Shown here piece after piece: positions 41,573-48,831 of a DNA stretch of 50,489 bases. Made by a program: the position numbers and the translations under genes. The notes beneath the pieces are model-generated. The model worked only from the letters and a program-made list of their open reading frames with translations. It was not told where the DNA came from and made no database searches. The stretch lies in the IMG/VR virus record IMGVR_UViG_3300019360_000283, positions 1 to 50,489 of that record; one strand, given 5' to 3'. The number at the start of each line of letters is the position of its first letter. Within the stretch, counting starts at the first letter, position 1. The DNA comes from a virus.

Positions 41573-42773
41573 GGATCACCTCCGGAGCCGGGGTTTCGAG
41601 GGCCGCGAGCTTCGCGCGCACCCGCTCGCGGGTCTCCGGCGGGACGTCGATGCCCTTCGCCTGCCAGTAGGCCTCGACCTTGGCGAAGAGCGTCTGCGCC
41701 GTCGTGATCGCTGCGGAGCGGATCCGCTCCTCGTGAACGATCACCGCCTCGATCTGAACCTCGTCCGCTCCCCCGCCCTCCAGATAGAAGCGGCGGAGAT
41801 ACGTCTCGTCCACCTCGTGCAGGTGCTCGGCCCGGACTCGGTAGCGGAAGCGGACGAGATCCCCCTTGCGGATCGCGCCCTCCCCGAGCGGGATGTTCCA
41901 GCCACCGTCCCAGGTGTTCTCCAGCAGGACGATGCGCCGAGCGTAGGTGAGCGGGACGAATCGGTTCTCGACGTCGTAGCGCCCCGTCTTCGGATCGCCC
42001 TCGATCGTGACGAGCCGGAAGCCCTTCTCCTCGGGCTCCCCGAAATTGCAGCGCCGCGGGGATCCGGAATACGCGACGCGGCCATCGAGCCACTCCTGCG
42101 CCTTGTGGACGTGGCCGAGCGCCGCGTAGGCGCACCCGACCTCGGCGATGTCGTGGGGGCTCAGCTCGACGGTCGTCCCGATCGGAATGAACCCGGTGCC
42201 GGTCTCGCTGCCGGCGACGAGGACGTGCCCGACCAGCAGAGGCATGTTGCCGAGCGAGGAGATCCGCTGCGCCTCGATCGCGAGCAGGGTCAGGAGGCGC
42301 CTGGCCGCGGCGATCGTCGCGTTGCGGGTCTGCTCCGCATCGAATTCCGCCGAGAGCGTCGAGACGAGGTGCGCCTTGTCGAACCAGGGCAGGGCGAGCA
42401 CCCCGAACGGGCGCATGCGGGTCTCGAGCATCATCGTGAGTGCGGACCCGGGCGCCGACGTCGGCCGGTCGAAGATCGCGACCGGGAACTGCGACTGGAT
42501 CCGGTTGAAGATCTCCAGGTCGCCGGCGGCGTCGTGGTTGCCTTTCGCGCCGATCACGGGCGCCACGTTCCCGGCCGCCTGCAGGAATCGCGCGAGAGCG
42601 GTGCGCTCCGCCGGGGTGCTCTTCCGGTGGAAGAAGTCGCCCGCGTGGAGGAACACGTCCACGCCGGCGTCGTCGGCCTTCGCGACGATCTCCCAGTGCA
42701 GCTGCGCCGTTTCGTCGAGGCGGTCCTGTTCGTCGAAGTGCGAATCTGAGGTATGGCAGATGACGAGTTTCAC
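41559..42773 (-). CDS. sbcD: SbcD/Mre11-like exonuclease
   Basis: The protein has 404 residues from a GTG at 42773 (GTGA overlap). The metallophosphoesterase motifs are all visible: TSDSHFDE, FLHAGDFFHRK, IGAKGNHDA, LVGHVLVAG and LGHVHKAQE. It cuts double-stranded ends and hairpins with the SbcC-like ATPase. Residues about 313-328 carry a sequence almost shared with the end of the helicase two genes upstream, including an identical LHEVDETYLRR coded by a 34-base exact repeat. This is described separately. Confidence 0.88.
   Translation of the reverse strand: MKLVICHTSDSHFDEQDRLDETAQLHWEIVAKADDAGVDVFLHAGDFFHRKSTPAERTALARFLQAAGNVAPVIGAKGNHDAAGDLEIFNRIQSQFPVAIFDRPTSAPGSALTMMLETRMRPFGVLALPWFDKAHLVSTLSAEFDAEQTRNATIAAARRLLTLLAIEAQRISSLGNMPLLVGHVLVAGSETGTGFIPIGTTVELSPHDIAEVGCAYAALGHVHKAQEWLDGRVAYSGSPRRCNFGEPEEKGFRLVTIEGDPKTGRYDVENRFVPLTYARRIVLLENTWDGGWNIPLGEGAIRKGDLVRFRYRVRAEHLHEVDETYLRRFYLEGGGADEVQIEAVIVHEERIRSAAITTAQTLFAKVEAYWQAKGIDVPPETRERVRAKLAALETPAPEVIHEAA
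41790..41823. repeat. 34-base direct repeat, copy 1 (inside SbcD-like gene)
   Basis: This is identical to 44478-44511, in the same orientation and the same reading frame of two otherwise unrelated genes. It codes for LHEVDETYLRR at residues 318-328. Similarity continues a further 13-15 bases upstream on the minus strand with three substitutions. Confidence 0.85.
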
Positions 42774-43891
42774 CGGCCACCTCCCGCGAGCTGCTTGCGG
42801 CGGTCCTCAGCCATCTTGGGCGTGAAGTCCGGATGGCTCTTGATCTCCAGCGTCTTGAGATCCTTGTGGGCGCCGTAGACGAAATCGCGCCCCGGGTAGC
42901 AGGGCCGGCAGCGCACGGATCCGCCGAGCCTCTCCATGCACATCGCGGCATCGGCGGCCTTCACCGGCACCTGGTGTCCGCACGGGCATCCGCAGACGGC
43001 TTGCGGGGGTCCGCCTTGCGGCTGCGGGGGCGGGAGGTCGTCGTACACCGGGTCCGCCTCGCCCGACACCGGCGCAGACGTTGTCGCTGCCCCGGACTCG
43101 GGTTCGTCGTCCGCGTCCAGCGGCGCGGCGGAGCTCCGGGTCACGACCTCCGCCTCGATCACCTTCCCCGCTCCCGGGCGCGAGCCGTAGAGGACGTCCT
43201 CGAGCCCGAGGGCCTTCGCCGCGACCATCCTCTTGATCTCGGGATCGTTCATGTCCGGCGCGGGCACCAGGACCGGGATGACGAACGGCTTCTCGAGCAG
43301 CTCCTCGGAGGTGTATTTCTGCTGCAGGGAGAACAACTGGCGGATGCAACGGAGGAGGGCCTTCGTCTCGGTCACTTCCTCGATGCGCTCCTGGGCCATC
43401 GCGATCCGCTCGACGCTCCAACCGCTGGTCCGCTCCGCGCGGAGGTCGGTCGTCTTCCCTTCCCGGATCCGGATGAGCTTGCCGTCGAGCTGCTGGACCT
43501 CCACGGTCACGTAGAGCGTGCACACCCGCGGATCCTTCCGGTCATCGCCGCGCGCGATGTCGATCACCGATACACCGCCGGCCGTAAGGAGGCGCGAGAG
43601 TCCCTGCTTGTTCAGCGCGCGCTCGTTCGGGGCACAGAACTTGCTGTCGAAGTAGCAGTCGCGGCCGCGCTCCGAGCGCGGATTCTTCAGGTCCTTCGTG
43701 ACGGTGGGATCGATGAAGACCCCCCGAAGCGACACGTGGTGCATCGGCGGGAGGTAATCCACGCCGATGACCGGCGTCAGGAGGATGGCCCGGTCCTGGA
43801 TCGCGACGAGGGTTTTCCGCAGCTCCTCGATCGAGGCCAGTGGGCGTGGGGGCAGGAGCGCGAGAGCGCTCGATTGAGTCGCGGTTGTCAT
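42770..43891 (-). CDS. Conserved phage recombination-region protein, unknown function
   Basis: The protein has 373 residues from the ATG at 43891. Strongly patterned blocks (VIGVDYLPPMHHVSLRGVFI; YFDSKFCAPNERALNKQGLS; TKALLRCIRQLFSLQQKYTS) look like a conserved core, followed by an acidic linker and a C-terminal zinc ribbon (CGCPCGH; MCMERLGG; CRPC). It lies directly upstream of the SbcD/SbcC pair, a frequent place for single-strand annealing or recombination mediator proteins, and the fold could be such a factor. I cannot assign a family from sequence alone. Confidence 0.6.
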   Translation of the reverse strand: MTTATQSSALALLPPRPLASIEELRKTLVAIQDRAILLTPVIGVDYLPPMHHVSLRGVFIDPTVTKDLKNPRSERGRDCYFDSKFCAPNERALNKQGLSRLLTAGGVSVIDIARGDDRKDPRVCTLYVTVEVQQLDGKLIRIREGKTTDLRAERTSGWSVERIAMAQERIEEVTETKALLRCIRQLFSLQQKYTSEELLEKPFVIPVLVPAPDMNDPEIKRMVAAKALGLEDVLYGSRPGAGKVIEAEVVTRSSAAPLDADDEPESGAATTSAPVSGEADPVYDDLPPPQPQGGPPQAVCGCPCGHQVPVKAADAAMCMERLGGSVRCRPCYPGRDFVYGAHKDLKTLEIKSHPDFTPKMAEDRRKQLAGGGR

Positions 43892-43926
43892 CGGGTCTCT
43901 CCTGCGCTAGGCTTGGTGCTGTTCAC
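43888..43926 (-). CDS. Possible 12-residue leader peptide
   Basis: A GTG at 43926 with GGAGA at good spacing opens 12 codons (VNSTKPSAGETR). It ends at a TGA overlapping the ATG of the next gene as ATGA, just as most genes here overlap. It may be a translational-coupling leader. It is short enough to be chance. Confidence 0.3.
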   Translation of the reverse strand: MNSTKPSAGETR

Positions 43927-43948
43927 GGTTGTCTCCTTGCAGTGATGG

Positions 43949-43972
43949 ACGCCCCGGTCGCCGCCGGGGCGT
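43949..43972. terminator. Perfect nine-base-pair hairpin upstream of recombination genes
   Basis: ACGCCCCGG and CCGGGGCGT pair around a six-base loop in the 94-base gap between 43892 and 43985. Neither strand has a T run next to it. It could be an attenuator or processing site between the small HTH-like gene and the recombination genes. Confidence 0.55.
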
Positions 43973-43985
43973 TCGTGTGTTCGGG

Positions 43986-44441
43986 TCATTTCTTTCTCGC
44001 CCGCCAGCCGGTTGGGCCGAAATCGGCCAGCCCATTGATCTGCATGTGCTTGAGTACGTTCGACACAACCTGTTCGATCTGGCCGAAGGAGAACGAAACA
44101 CCACGCGCCTTGACCTGTGTGACGATCTCCGCCCGGGTGAGGGGGCTTCCGTCCGTGCCGGCGAAGATGCGATCGATGTGCACGCGCACCTCGCCCATCT
44201 TCGAGTTCTTCGCCCAGGTGACCTGGAATGGCTGCGAGCCAGGCTTCCGCGCGGGTTCCGGCGGGCTGTTCGGGGCCGCGGGCGCCGAGGGCGCGGGTGC
44301 CGGTGGCTCTGAGACCTGCGCGGACGCTTCCGGGGCGGGGATTCCCTCGTAGATCGACAGGACCGTCAGGAGCGCGGCGATCTCCTCCTCGCGTTTGACG
44401 ATCTGCGCATGCAGAGCCGCTACCAGATCGGCGGTCGTCAT
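43986..44441 (-). CDS. Hypothetical protein with C-terminal winged-helix-like domain
   Basis: The protein has 151 residues. A coiled-coil N-terminus (DLVAALHAQIVKREEEIAAL) is followed by an Ala/Pro-rich linker (about residues 33-70) and a C-terminal block (IDRIFAGTDGSPLTRAEIVT and QIEQVVSNVLKHMQINGLAD) that looks like a winged-helix DNA-binding fold. It lies between the helicase and recombination genes, which suggests a regulatory or accessory role; function not determined. Confidence 0.6.
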   Translation of the reverse strand: MTTADLVAALHAQIVKREEEIAALLTVLSIYEGIPAPEASAQVSEPPAPAPSAPAAPNSPPEPARKPGSQPFQVTWAKNSKMGEVRVHIDRIFAGTDGSPLTRAEIVTQVKARGVSFSFGQIEQVVSNVLKHMQINGLADFGPTGWRARKK

Positions 44442-44444
44442 GGG

Positions 44445-46244
44445 TTACCGCCCCCCCGAATCGAAGAGGCTGCGCTGGCGGCGGAGATACGTCTCGTCCA
44501 CCTCGTGCAGGCGCTCCGTCCGGAGGCCGAACCGTTCGCGCAGCTCGGCGCGCGCCGGTTCTCCTGGCTCACCATGAAACGCGCCCCCGCACCAGCACTG
44601 GCAGCGCCGGCCGCCCGCTCCGAACAGGCCCAGCTGCAGCTTCTCGGATTCCACGTCGAGCAGGCCCTCATCCGGTCCGACCGTGGCCGCGTCGATCGTC
44701 TGATCGATCAGCCGCTCCTTCACGGTGAGGACGTCCGTGACGAAGTGCTCGAGCGCGTGATCGGCGACGAGCCGCAGGACCACGACGCCGCGGTTCTGGC
44801 CCATGCGGCAGACGCGATCAACGGCCTGGAGGTTGATGCCGGGCGTCCAGAACAGATCGACCAGCAGCACCATGTGCCCGCGGGTCAGGGTGATCGCCGT
44901 CCCGCCCGATTGCATCGTGGACGCGACACCCCGGAGCTTCCCGGCCTGGTACGCGTCGACGATCTCCGTGCGTTGCTCGGCCCGAACATCCCCGGTGATC
45001 GCGGCCCAGCCGGTCCGCCGGCCGAGCATGTCGATCGGCTCGCGGTGGCAGGAGAACACGACGAGGGGCTCGCCGGCCGCCTCCATCATCTCGACCTGCT
45101 CGAGCATCGCCGGGATCTTGGCTGTCGCGAGCGCGGCGCGGATCTTCGAGATCATGGTGAACTCGATTTGCTGGATCTGCGCGAGGTCGACCCGCTCGGT
45201 GGCGCGCGAGAGATCGATCCCGTGCGCGGCAAGTCGGGCGACGAGTTCGTCGCACTGCTTGCGCGTTTGGGCCGGGATGTCCTCGACGACGATGTCCTGG
45301 TAGGTTTTCGGGGGAATCTGCGGCCAGACGTCGCGGCGCGAGCGGCGGAGCATGACCGTCTTCAGCCTCTCCGGGACCCACGGCGCGGGATCGCCCCACA
45401 CGACCTTGCGGCCCTTCACCCGGCGATCGGGGAAGCCGTCGTTGAAGTTGGCCTCGCTCCCGAACGCCTTCTCGAAGACACCGACCGCGGTCAGGATCGA
45501 CTGCAGCTCCGGAGGCCGGTTGAGAAGCGGCGTGCCGGTCAGGGCCCACAGGCTTCCTTCCATCTGCGCGGCCGCGGTCGCCAGCGTCCGGAACTTGCGG
45601 GTGCGCTGCGCGTCCTCGTTCTTCACCGCGTGCGCTTCGTCGGCAATGACGATCGTCCCGGGGAGCGGGGTGGGAAAGAACTCCGGCAGGATGTCGTAGT
45701 TCAGGACGACGGACTCGCCGCGCATCGGCCAGCGGAAGCTGTTCCGCCCGGAGAAGACCGTCACCAGCGTCTCCGGCCGCCAGGCGCGGAAGTGCGATCG
45801 CCAGACGCCCTTGGCCGCCTGGGGACCGATGACGACCGTCGGGGCGCGCGGCGGGATCGCCATGACCGCCTGCACGGTCTTCCCCACGCCCATCTCGTCG
45901 CCGAGGACGGCGCCGCGGCGCTGCCCGAGCCACTGCGCACCGATCTCCTGAAACGGGCGCATCTGCAGCGACGGGTCCCGGACCGGGTCGGGCGTGTCGC
46001 CGTTCCCAAGATGCGCCTTCAGAGGATCGGAGAGCAGCGGGCGGAAATACGTGTTCTCGAAATACGAGAGCGCCAACCGGAGCCGCTCCATCGGGAGTGT
46101 CTGAGCGCGGCGCATCGGATCGAACGAACCACCGGCGGCGCGGACGAGCCGCCGATAGTGATCGAACGTGCGCGGGTCGAGGCGCCCGACCGGCTTGAGC
46201 TGGACGTGCGCCGTGCTGATCTCCTCGATCCGGACGGCGATCAC
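44445..46244 (-). CDS. SNF2-type DNA helicase/translocase
   Basis: The protein has 599 residues from a GTG at 46244 (GTGA overlap). Helicase motifs: GDEMGVGKT (I, 115-123), ADEAH (II, 201-205), LTGTPLLN (III, 235-242), then late motifs STMQSGGTAITLT and the SNF2-type VDRVCRMGQNRGVVV. The C-terminal tail has QLGLF (537-541), a cysteine cluster CQCWC (548-552), LHEVDETYLRR (579-589) shared exactly with the SbcD-like protein, and QRSLF (590-594). Both Q-x-x-L-F motifs resemble beta-clamp-binding peptides. It would remodel or unwind DNA at replication or recombination sites. Confidence 0.85.
   Translation of the reverse strand: MIAVRIEEISTAHVQLKPVGRLDPRTFDHYRRLVRAAGGSFDPMRRAQTLPMERLRLALSYFENTYFRPLLSDPLKAHLGNGDTPDPVRDPSLQMRPFQEIGAQWLGQRRGAVLGDEMGVGKTVQAVMAIPPRAPTVVIGPQAAKGVWRSHFRAWRPETLVTVFSGRNSFRWPMRGESVVLNYDILPEFFPTPLPGTIVIADEAHAVKNEDAQRTRKFRTLATAAAQMEGSLWALTGTPLLNRPPELQSILTAVGVFEKAFGSEANFNDGFPDRRVKGRKVVWGDPAPWVPERLKTVMLRRSRRDVWPQIPPKTYQDIVVEDIPAQTRKQCDELVARLAAHGIDLSRATERVDLAQIQQIEFTMISKIRAALATAKIPAMLEQVEMMEAAGEPLVVFSCHREPIDMLGRRTGWAAITGDVRAEQRTEIVDAYQAGKLRGVASTMQSGGTAITLTRGHMVLLVDLFWTPGINLQAVDRVCRMGQNRGVVVLRLVADHALEHFVTDVLTVKERLIDQTIDAATVGPDEGLLDVESEKLQLGLFGAGGRRCQCWCGGAFHGEPGEPARAELRERFGLRTERLHEVDETYLRRQRSLFDSGGR
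44478..44511. repeat. 34-base direct repeat, copy 2 (inside helicase gene)
   Basis: This is identical to 41790-41823 and codes for the same LHEVDETYLRR, at residues 579-589 of the helicase. Upstream on the minus strand the similarity continues (LRTER here, VRAEH in the SbcD-like protein). Confidence 0.85.
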
Positions 46245-46444
46245 CGGATCAGCCCGTAGACGCCGAGGAGCTTTCCCAAGGCGGCGGCGAGCAGCATGAG
46301 CAGGAGCAGCAGCCGTAGCGGCCGCGTGCGCCGAATCTCACGCGGTGCCGCGATCCCCTGTGGGTGGCAGCCTGCGGGGGGCGATCCCGATGAAAACGTC
46401 GCCGCGGATGCGCGCCAGTCGCGCGAGACCATCGGGCGGGTCAT
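46241..46444 (-). CDS. Small single-pass membrane protein
   Basis: The protein has 67 residues, starting at the ATG at 46444 (ATGA overlap). It is basic with a C-terminal hydrophobic segment (LRLLLLLMLLAAALGKLLGV), so it is probably tail-anchored in the membrane. No motif was found; it is coupled to the cysteine-rich protein before it and the helicase after it. Role unknown. Confidence 0.55.
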   Translation of the reverse strand: MTRPMVSRDWRASAATFSSGSPPAGCHPQGIAAPREIRRTRPLRLLLLLMLLAAALGKLLGVYGLIR

Positions 46445-46662
46445 TCGTCGCCTTCCCCTGGGCCTGGGTCATCGTCTGTTGGATAGCAGGCATCACAGGT
46501 CCCGTTGCCGCAGGGACAATCTCTGTCCTCGGTATGCCCGCAGTCTTCCTCGCCGCAGTCGTACGGGCATGCGTCGGGCTCCGGGCAAACGCAGGTGTCC
46601 TCGCCGCAGACGTTCCCGCGCTCGTTGGCCCTCCCGCCCTCTGGCGTGTGGATAGACGTCAT
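46441..46662 (-). CDS. Acidic cysteine-rich protein
   Basis: The protein has 73 residues from the ATG at 46662 with GGAGG upstream. Ten cysteines lie between residues 17 and 58, many next to Asp/Glu (CGEDTCVCPEPDAC, CGEEDCGH, CPCGNGTCDAC), with an acidic tail. The density suggests metal binding or, if exported, disulfides. There is no signal peptide. It follows the excisionase-like gene. I know no matching family. Confidence 0.65.
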   Translation of the reverse strand: MTSIHTPEGGRANERGNVCGEDTCVCPEPDACPYDCGEEDCGHTEDRDCPCGNGTCDACYPTDDDPGPGEGDE

Positions 46663-46871
46663 GACAGCCTCCTTCCCTCGGCGTGGTTGCGTTCGAACGC
46701 GTCCAGGTCCTCTTGGCGGTAGCGCACGATCCGACCGATCTTGATGAACCGGATCTTCCGGAGGGCTCTCCACTCGCGAACGGTCCGCGGGGACACCCTG
46801 TATTTCTGTGCGACCTCTGCCTCGGTGTAGCGGCGCTCGAGCGGCTCGCGGACGTGGGCAAGGGCGGTCAT
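46659..46871 (-). CDS. Excisionase-like HTH protein
   Basis: The protein has 70 residues from the ATG at 46871 (ATGA overlap with the upstream stop); ATG 46883 is an alternative. A helix-turn-helix of the MerR/HTH_17 type is visible (YTEAEVAQKYRVSPRTVREW and then IRFIKIGRIVRYRQEDLDAF). Such proteins act as Xis-like factors or early regulators. Its position among early genes fits excision control with the integrase at the far right end. Confidence 0.75.
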   Translation of the reverse strand: MTALAHVREPLERRYTEAEVAQKYRVSPRTVREWRALRKIRFIKIGRIVRYRQEDLDAFERNHAEGRRLS

Positions 46872-47290
46872 CGGCGCCCCCACTTCCCGGGCCCGATCTC
46901 CTCGACGATCAGCGACTCGTACGCCCGGCCAACTTCTGCTGCCGCTTCCGGGCTGAGCCTCTGCATGACCGCTTCGGGAGTGGCGGCTCGCGCGACTAGC
47001 ATCTGGAAGATCTGCGACCGGAACGGCGCATCCAGCTCCACGAGGACCGGGAGGAACACCGCGGGGAACCGGCGCGGCTTAGCGATCCACCGGCTGATGG
47101 TGGACTCCGCGACTTCCTCGCCGTCCCGGCCGTCGAAGCACTCGGCGAGGCCTTTCCCTCCCCTTTCGGACCGGAGCCGCGTCAGGGAGGCGGAGATGCA
47201 CGCGCTGAGCGTCGCGGCGGCCATCGGTAAAGGGGCGGGCGCATCGGGGAAATGTTTTGCCTGGTCGGCCTGGCGCACGGTGGTATCCAT
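46868..47290 (-). CDS. Early regulator, possible CII-like DNA-binding protein
   Basis: The protein has 140 residues from the ATG at 47290. A central segment (GEEVAESTISRWIAKPRRFP) resembles an HTH of the CII or activator kind, followed by VLVELDAPFRSQIFQMLVAR. It has no membrane segment. It is the second gene of the leftward early operon after the Cro-like gene, the place of CII in lambda-like phages, which supports an activator role by analogy. Confidence 0.55.
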   Translation of the reverse strand: MDTTVRQADQAKHFPDAPAPLPMAAATLSACISASLTRLRSERGGKGLAECFDGRDGEEVAESTISRWIAKPRRFPAVFLPVLVELDAPFRSQIFQMLVARAATPEAVMQRLSPEAAAEVGRAYESLIVEEIGPGKWGRR

Positions 47291-47299
47291 CCCTCGTGC

Positions 47300-47509
47300 T
47301 CAGGCGACCTGTTCGAAGAAGTAGTCGAGCGGCTTCTCGAGGAGGGCTGCGATCCGCATGAGCGGCGTCGCGTCTGGCTCCCCTTTCCCCTGCTCCCAGT
47401 TCCGGACCGTCTGCAGCGTCACGCCGGCGGCCACGGCCAGCTCCTCGGCGGCCCGGTCGCCCCTGGCGTCCCGGAGCTTTGCCGGGCTGAATCTCTTAGT
47501 GCCTTTCAT
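47300..47509 (-). CDS. Cro-like XRE-family regulator
   Basis: The protein has 69 residues from the ATG at 47509. An HTH_3 fold is clear (LRDARGDRAAEELAVAAGVT, then LQTVRNWEQGKGEPD) with the usual closing LMRIAALLEKPLDYFF. It heads the leftward early operon. A near-consensus promoter (TTGACA, 17 bases, TAAATA) ends seven bases before the ATG, so its mRNA is probably leaderless, and a palindromic operator covers the -10. Self-repression is likely. Confidence 0.85.
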   Translation of the reverse strand: MKGTKRFSPAKLRDARGDRAAEELAVAAGVTLQTVRNWEQGKGEPDATPLMRIAALLEKPLDYFFEQVA

Positions 47510-47531
47510 ACCGTGGTATTTAGTCCACGGT
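47510..47531. promoter_or_regulatory. Palindromic operator
   Basis: ACCGTGG (47510-47516) and CCACGGT (47525-47531) are exact inverted repeats separated by eight bases. They touch the ATG of the Cro-like gene and cover the -10 of its promoter. This is a likely binding site for the Cro-like or CI-like protein. No second clear copy was seen nearby. Confidence 0.7.
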
Positions 47532-47545
47532 TTAGATGGTGTCAA
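47517..47545 (-). promoter_or_regulatory. Leftward early promoter (TTGACA-17-TAAATA)
   Basis: On the minus strand, TTGACA (plus 47540-47545) and TAAATA (47517-47522) are 17 bases apart, matching sigma-70 consensus closely. The ATG of the Cro-like gene follows seven bases after the -10, so transcription should start at or next to the start codon. Confidence 0.75.
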
Positions 47546-47568
47546 TACCTTTATGAAAGTTTTTTTGA

Positions 47569-48039
47569 GTGACATCGGAGAGTAGCCTGCCGGTCGTGCC
47601 CTACGACCAGGTGGAGCTCGGACGCCGAGTCCGGCAGGCGATCGAGGCCGGCGGCCGCGGCGCTATCAGCCGCGTGGCGCGCCAGGTCGGCATGACCGAA
47701 TCGAACCTGCAGCGCCTGATGGGCGGAAAAGTGGCTCCCAGGGCAGATAGTCTCTACCGGATCGCCGAGGCCACCGGGCGTCCGGCCGACTGGCTTCTCG
47801 GCCGATCAGGCGAGAGCCGCCAGGCGGCACCAGCCGGTTCCGCCGCGCCACTACCGCCCTGGGCGGCTAGCCTTGCCCGTCACGTGCCGGAGCTGCCCGA
47901 GGAAGACCTTCGGACGGTGATTGGTCTCGCCCGCGATCTTCACCGTCGCGCCCGAGAGCGCAAGGCCCTGCGCACGCCATCAGAAGAAGGCAGTCCGCGC
48001 ATGAGTAGAACAGAGGGTCGCCGGCGTGCGAAGGGGTAA
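47569..48039 (+). CDS. CI-like repressor with HTH domain
   Basis: The protein has 156 residues, beginning at a GTG at 47569; GTG 47596 is an alternative. An XRE-type HTH spans residues about 20-75 (AISRVARQVGMTESNLQRLM, then RADSLYRIAEATGRPADWLL). After it comes a Pro/Ala linker and a helical end (LPEEDLRTVIGLARDLHRRA). There is no LexA-type Ser/Lys autoprotease domain, so induction cannot be by self-cleavage. It diverges from the Cro-like gene across the operator and starts the lysogeny side. Confidence 0.72.
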   Translation: MTSESSLPVVPYDQVELGRRVRQAIEAGGRGAISRVARQVGMTESNLQRLMGGKVAPRADSLYRIAEATGRPADWLLGRSGESRQAAPAGSAAPLPPWAASLARHVPELPEEDLRTVIGLARDLHRRARERKALRTPSEEGSPRMSRTEGRRRAKG

Positions 48040-48128
48040 CCTCCGAGCCGGGGAAGCTGATGAGAACGCCCATGCTGCTCATAGGGATCCCCCGCCCGAT
48101 CCCTCGCGCCCCTTCCCTTCCCCCGGCC

Positions 48129-48152
48129 CTGGCGCGGCGGGTGGCGCGCCAG
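48129..48152. terminator. Eight-base-pair hairpin downstream of the repressor
   Basis: CTGGCGCG and CGCGCCAG pair around an eight-base loop in the 156-base gap between the repressor-like gene and the secreted-protein gene, without a T run. It could end or attenuate repressor transcription, or be a regulator site for the next gene. Confidence 0.4.
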
Positions 48153-48195
48153 CGAAGGGTGCGGAAGCTACAGTGAATCGGGTTGGGAGGCAATC

Positions 48196-48831
48196 ATGAA
48201 ATTGATCTCTATGCCGCTCTCGATCTTGGTATTCATCGGGGTGGCAACGGCTGGGGAACCGGCCGCTGGCACGGAAGAAACGCCTGCAACCACGGAGCCC
48301 TCCGCAGCGGCCAGCGAGCAGCCGGATCCTGAGCGCTGCGTGATGGGTGGTTTCACGATCGGGCAAGGAATCCTGGACAAAGAACTCAAGGATCGGTCGA
48401 AGTTCAAGCGAGACAAGCCCGATCTCGTTGAAATCCCTCTGTGCGACAGCTACACGCACCTTGGGCCGCATCAAAGGGACTTTAATGAGTTTGTGATCGT
48501 GTGCTCCGGGACGTTGCTCATGATCATCCGGGAATACGACGGCGCGAAAGAGCAGCAGCTGCTCCTGGCGCTGAGGGAGAAATACGGTGTGCCGGACATC
48601 GCGCCGTTGGTGCCGAAAGTAAAGAGTACGTACGCGGGCTTCGGAGGAGGCATTGCCGTGGTGAGCGAGGCCCTGTGGGTCGATAAGGCCTGCGGGACGA
48701 CGGTCGAGCTCTTCCAGCATACGAAGACGACGATCGCACCGTTCTACGCCGGCACTCACAACCGGCTCGCCGTGGTCGTGAAGGCGTCGGCGAAGAAGGC
48801 GAAGGATGACAAGGATCCACTCCTCGAGTGA
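48196..48831 (+). CDS. Secreted protein of unknown function, possible lysogenic conversion gene
   Basis: The protein has 211 residues from the ATG at 48196 with GGGAGG at good spacing. The N-terminus (MKLISMPLSILVFIGVATAG) is a signal peptide, followed by a Glu/Pro/Thr/Ala-rich linker and a soluble domain with four cysteines (RCVMG; LCDSYTH; IVCSGT; ACGTTV) and repeated-strand segments. It lies between the repressor and integrase on the strand expressed in lysogeny, typical of accessory (moron) genes. No family was recognised. Confidence 0.7.
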   Translation: MKLISMPLSILVFIGVATAGEPAAGTEETPATTEPSAAASEQPDPERCVMGGFTIGQGILDKELKDRSKFKRDKPDLVEIPLCDSYTHLGPHQRDFNEFVIVCSGTLLMIIREYDGAKEQQLLLALREKYGVPDIAPLVPKVKSTYAGFGGGIAVVSEALWVDKACGTTVELFQHTKTTIAPFYAGTHNRLAVVVKASAKKAKDDKDPLLE

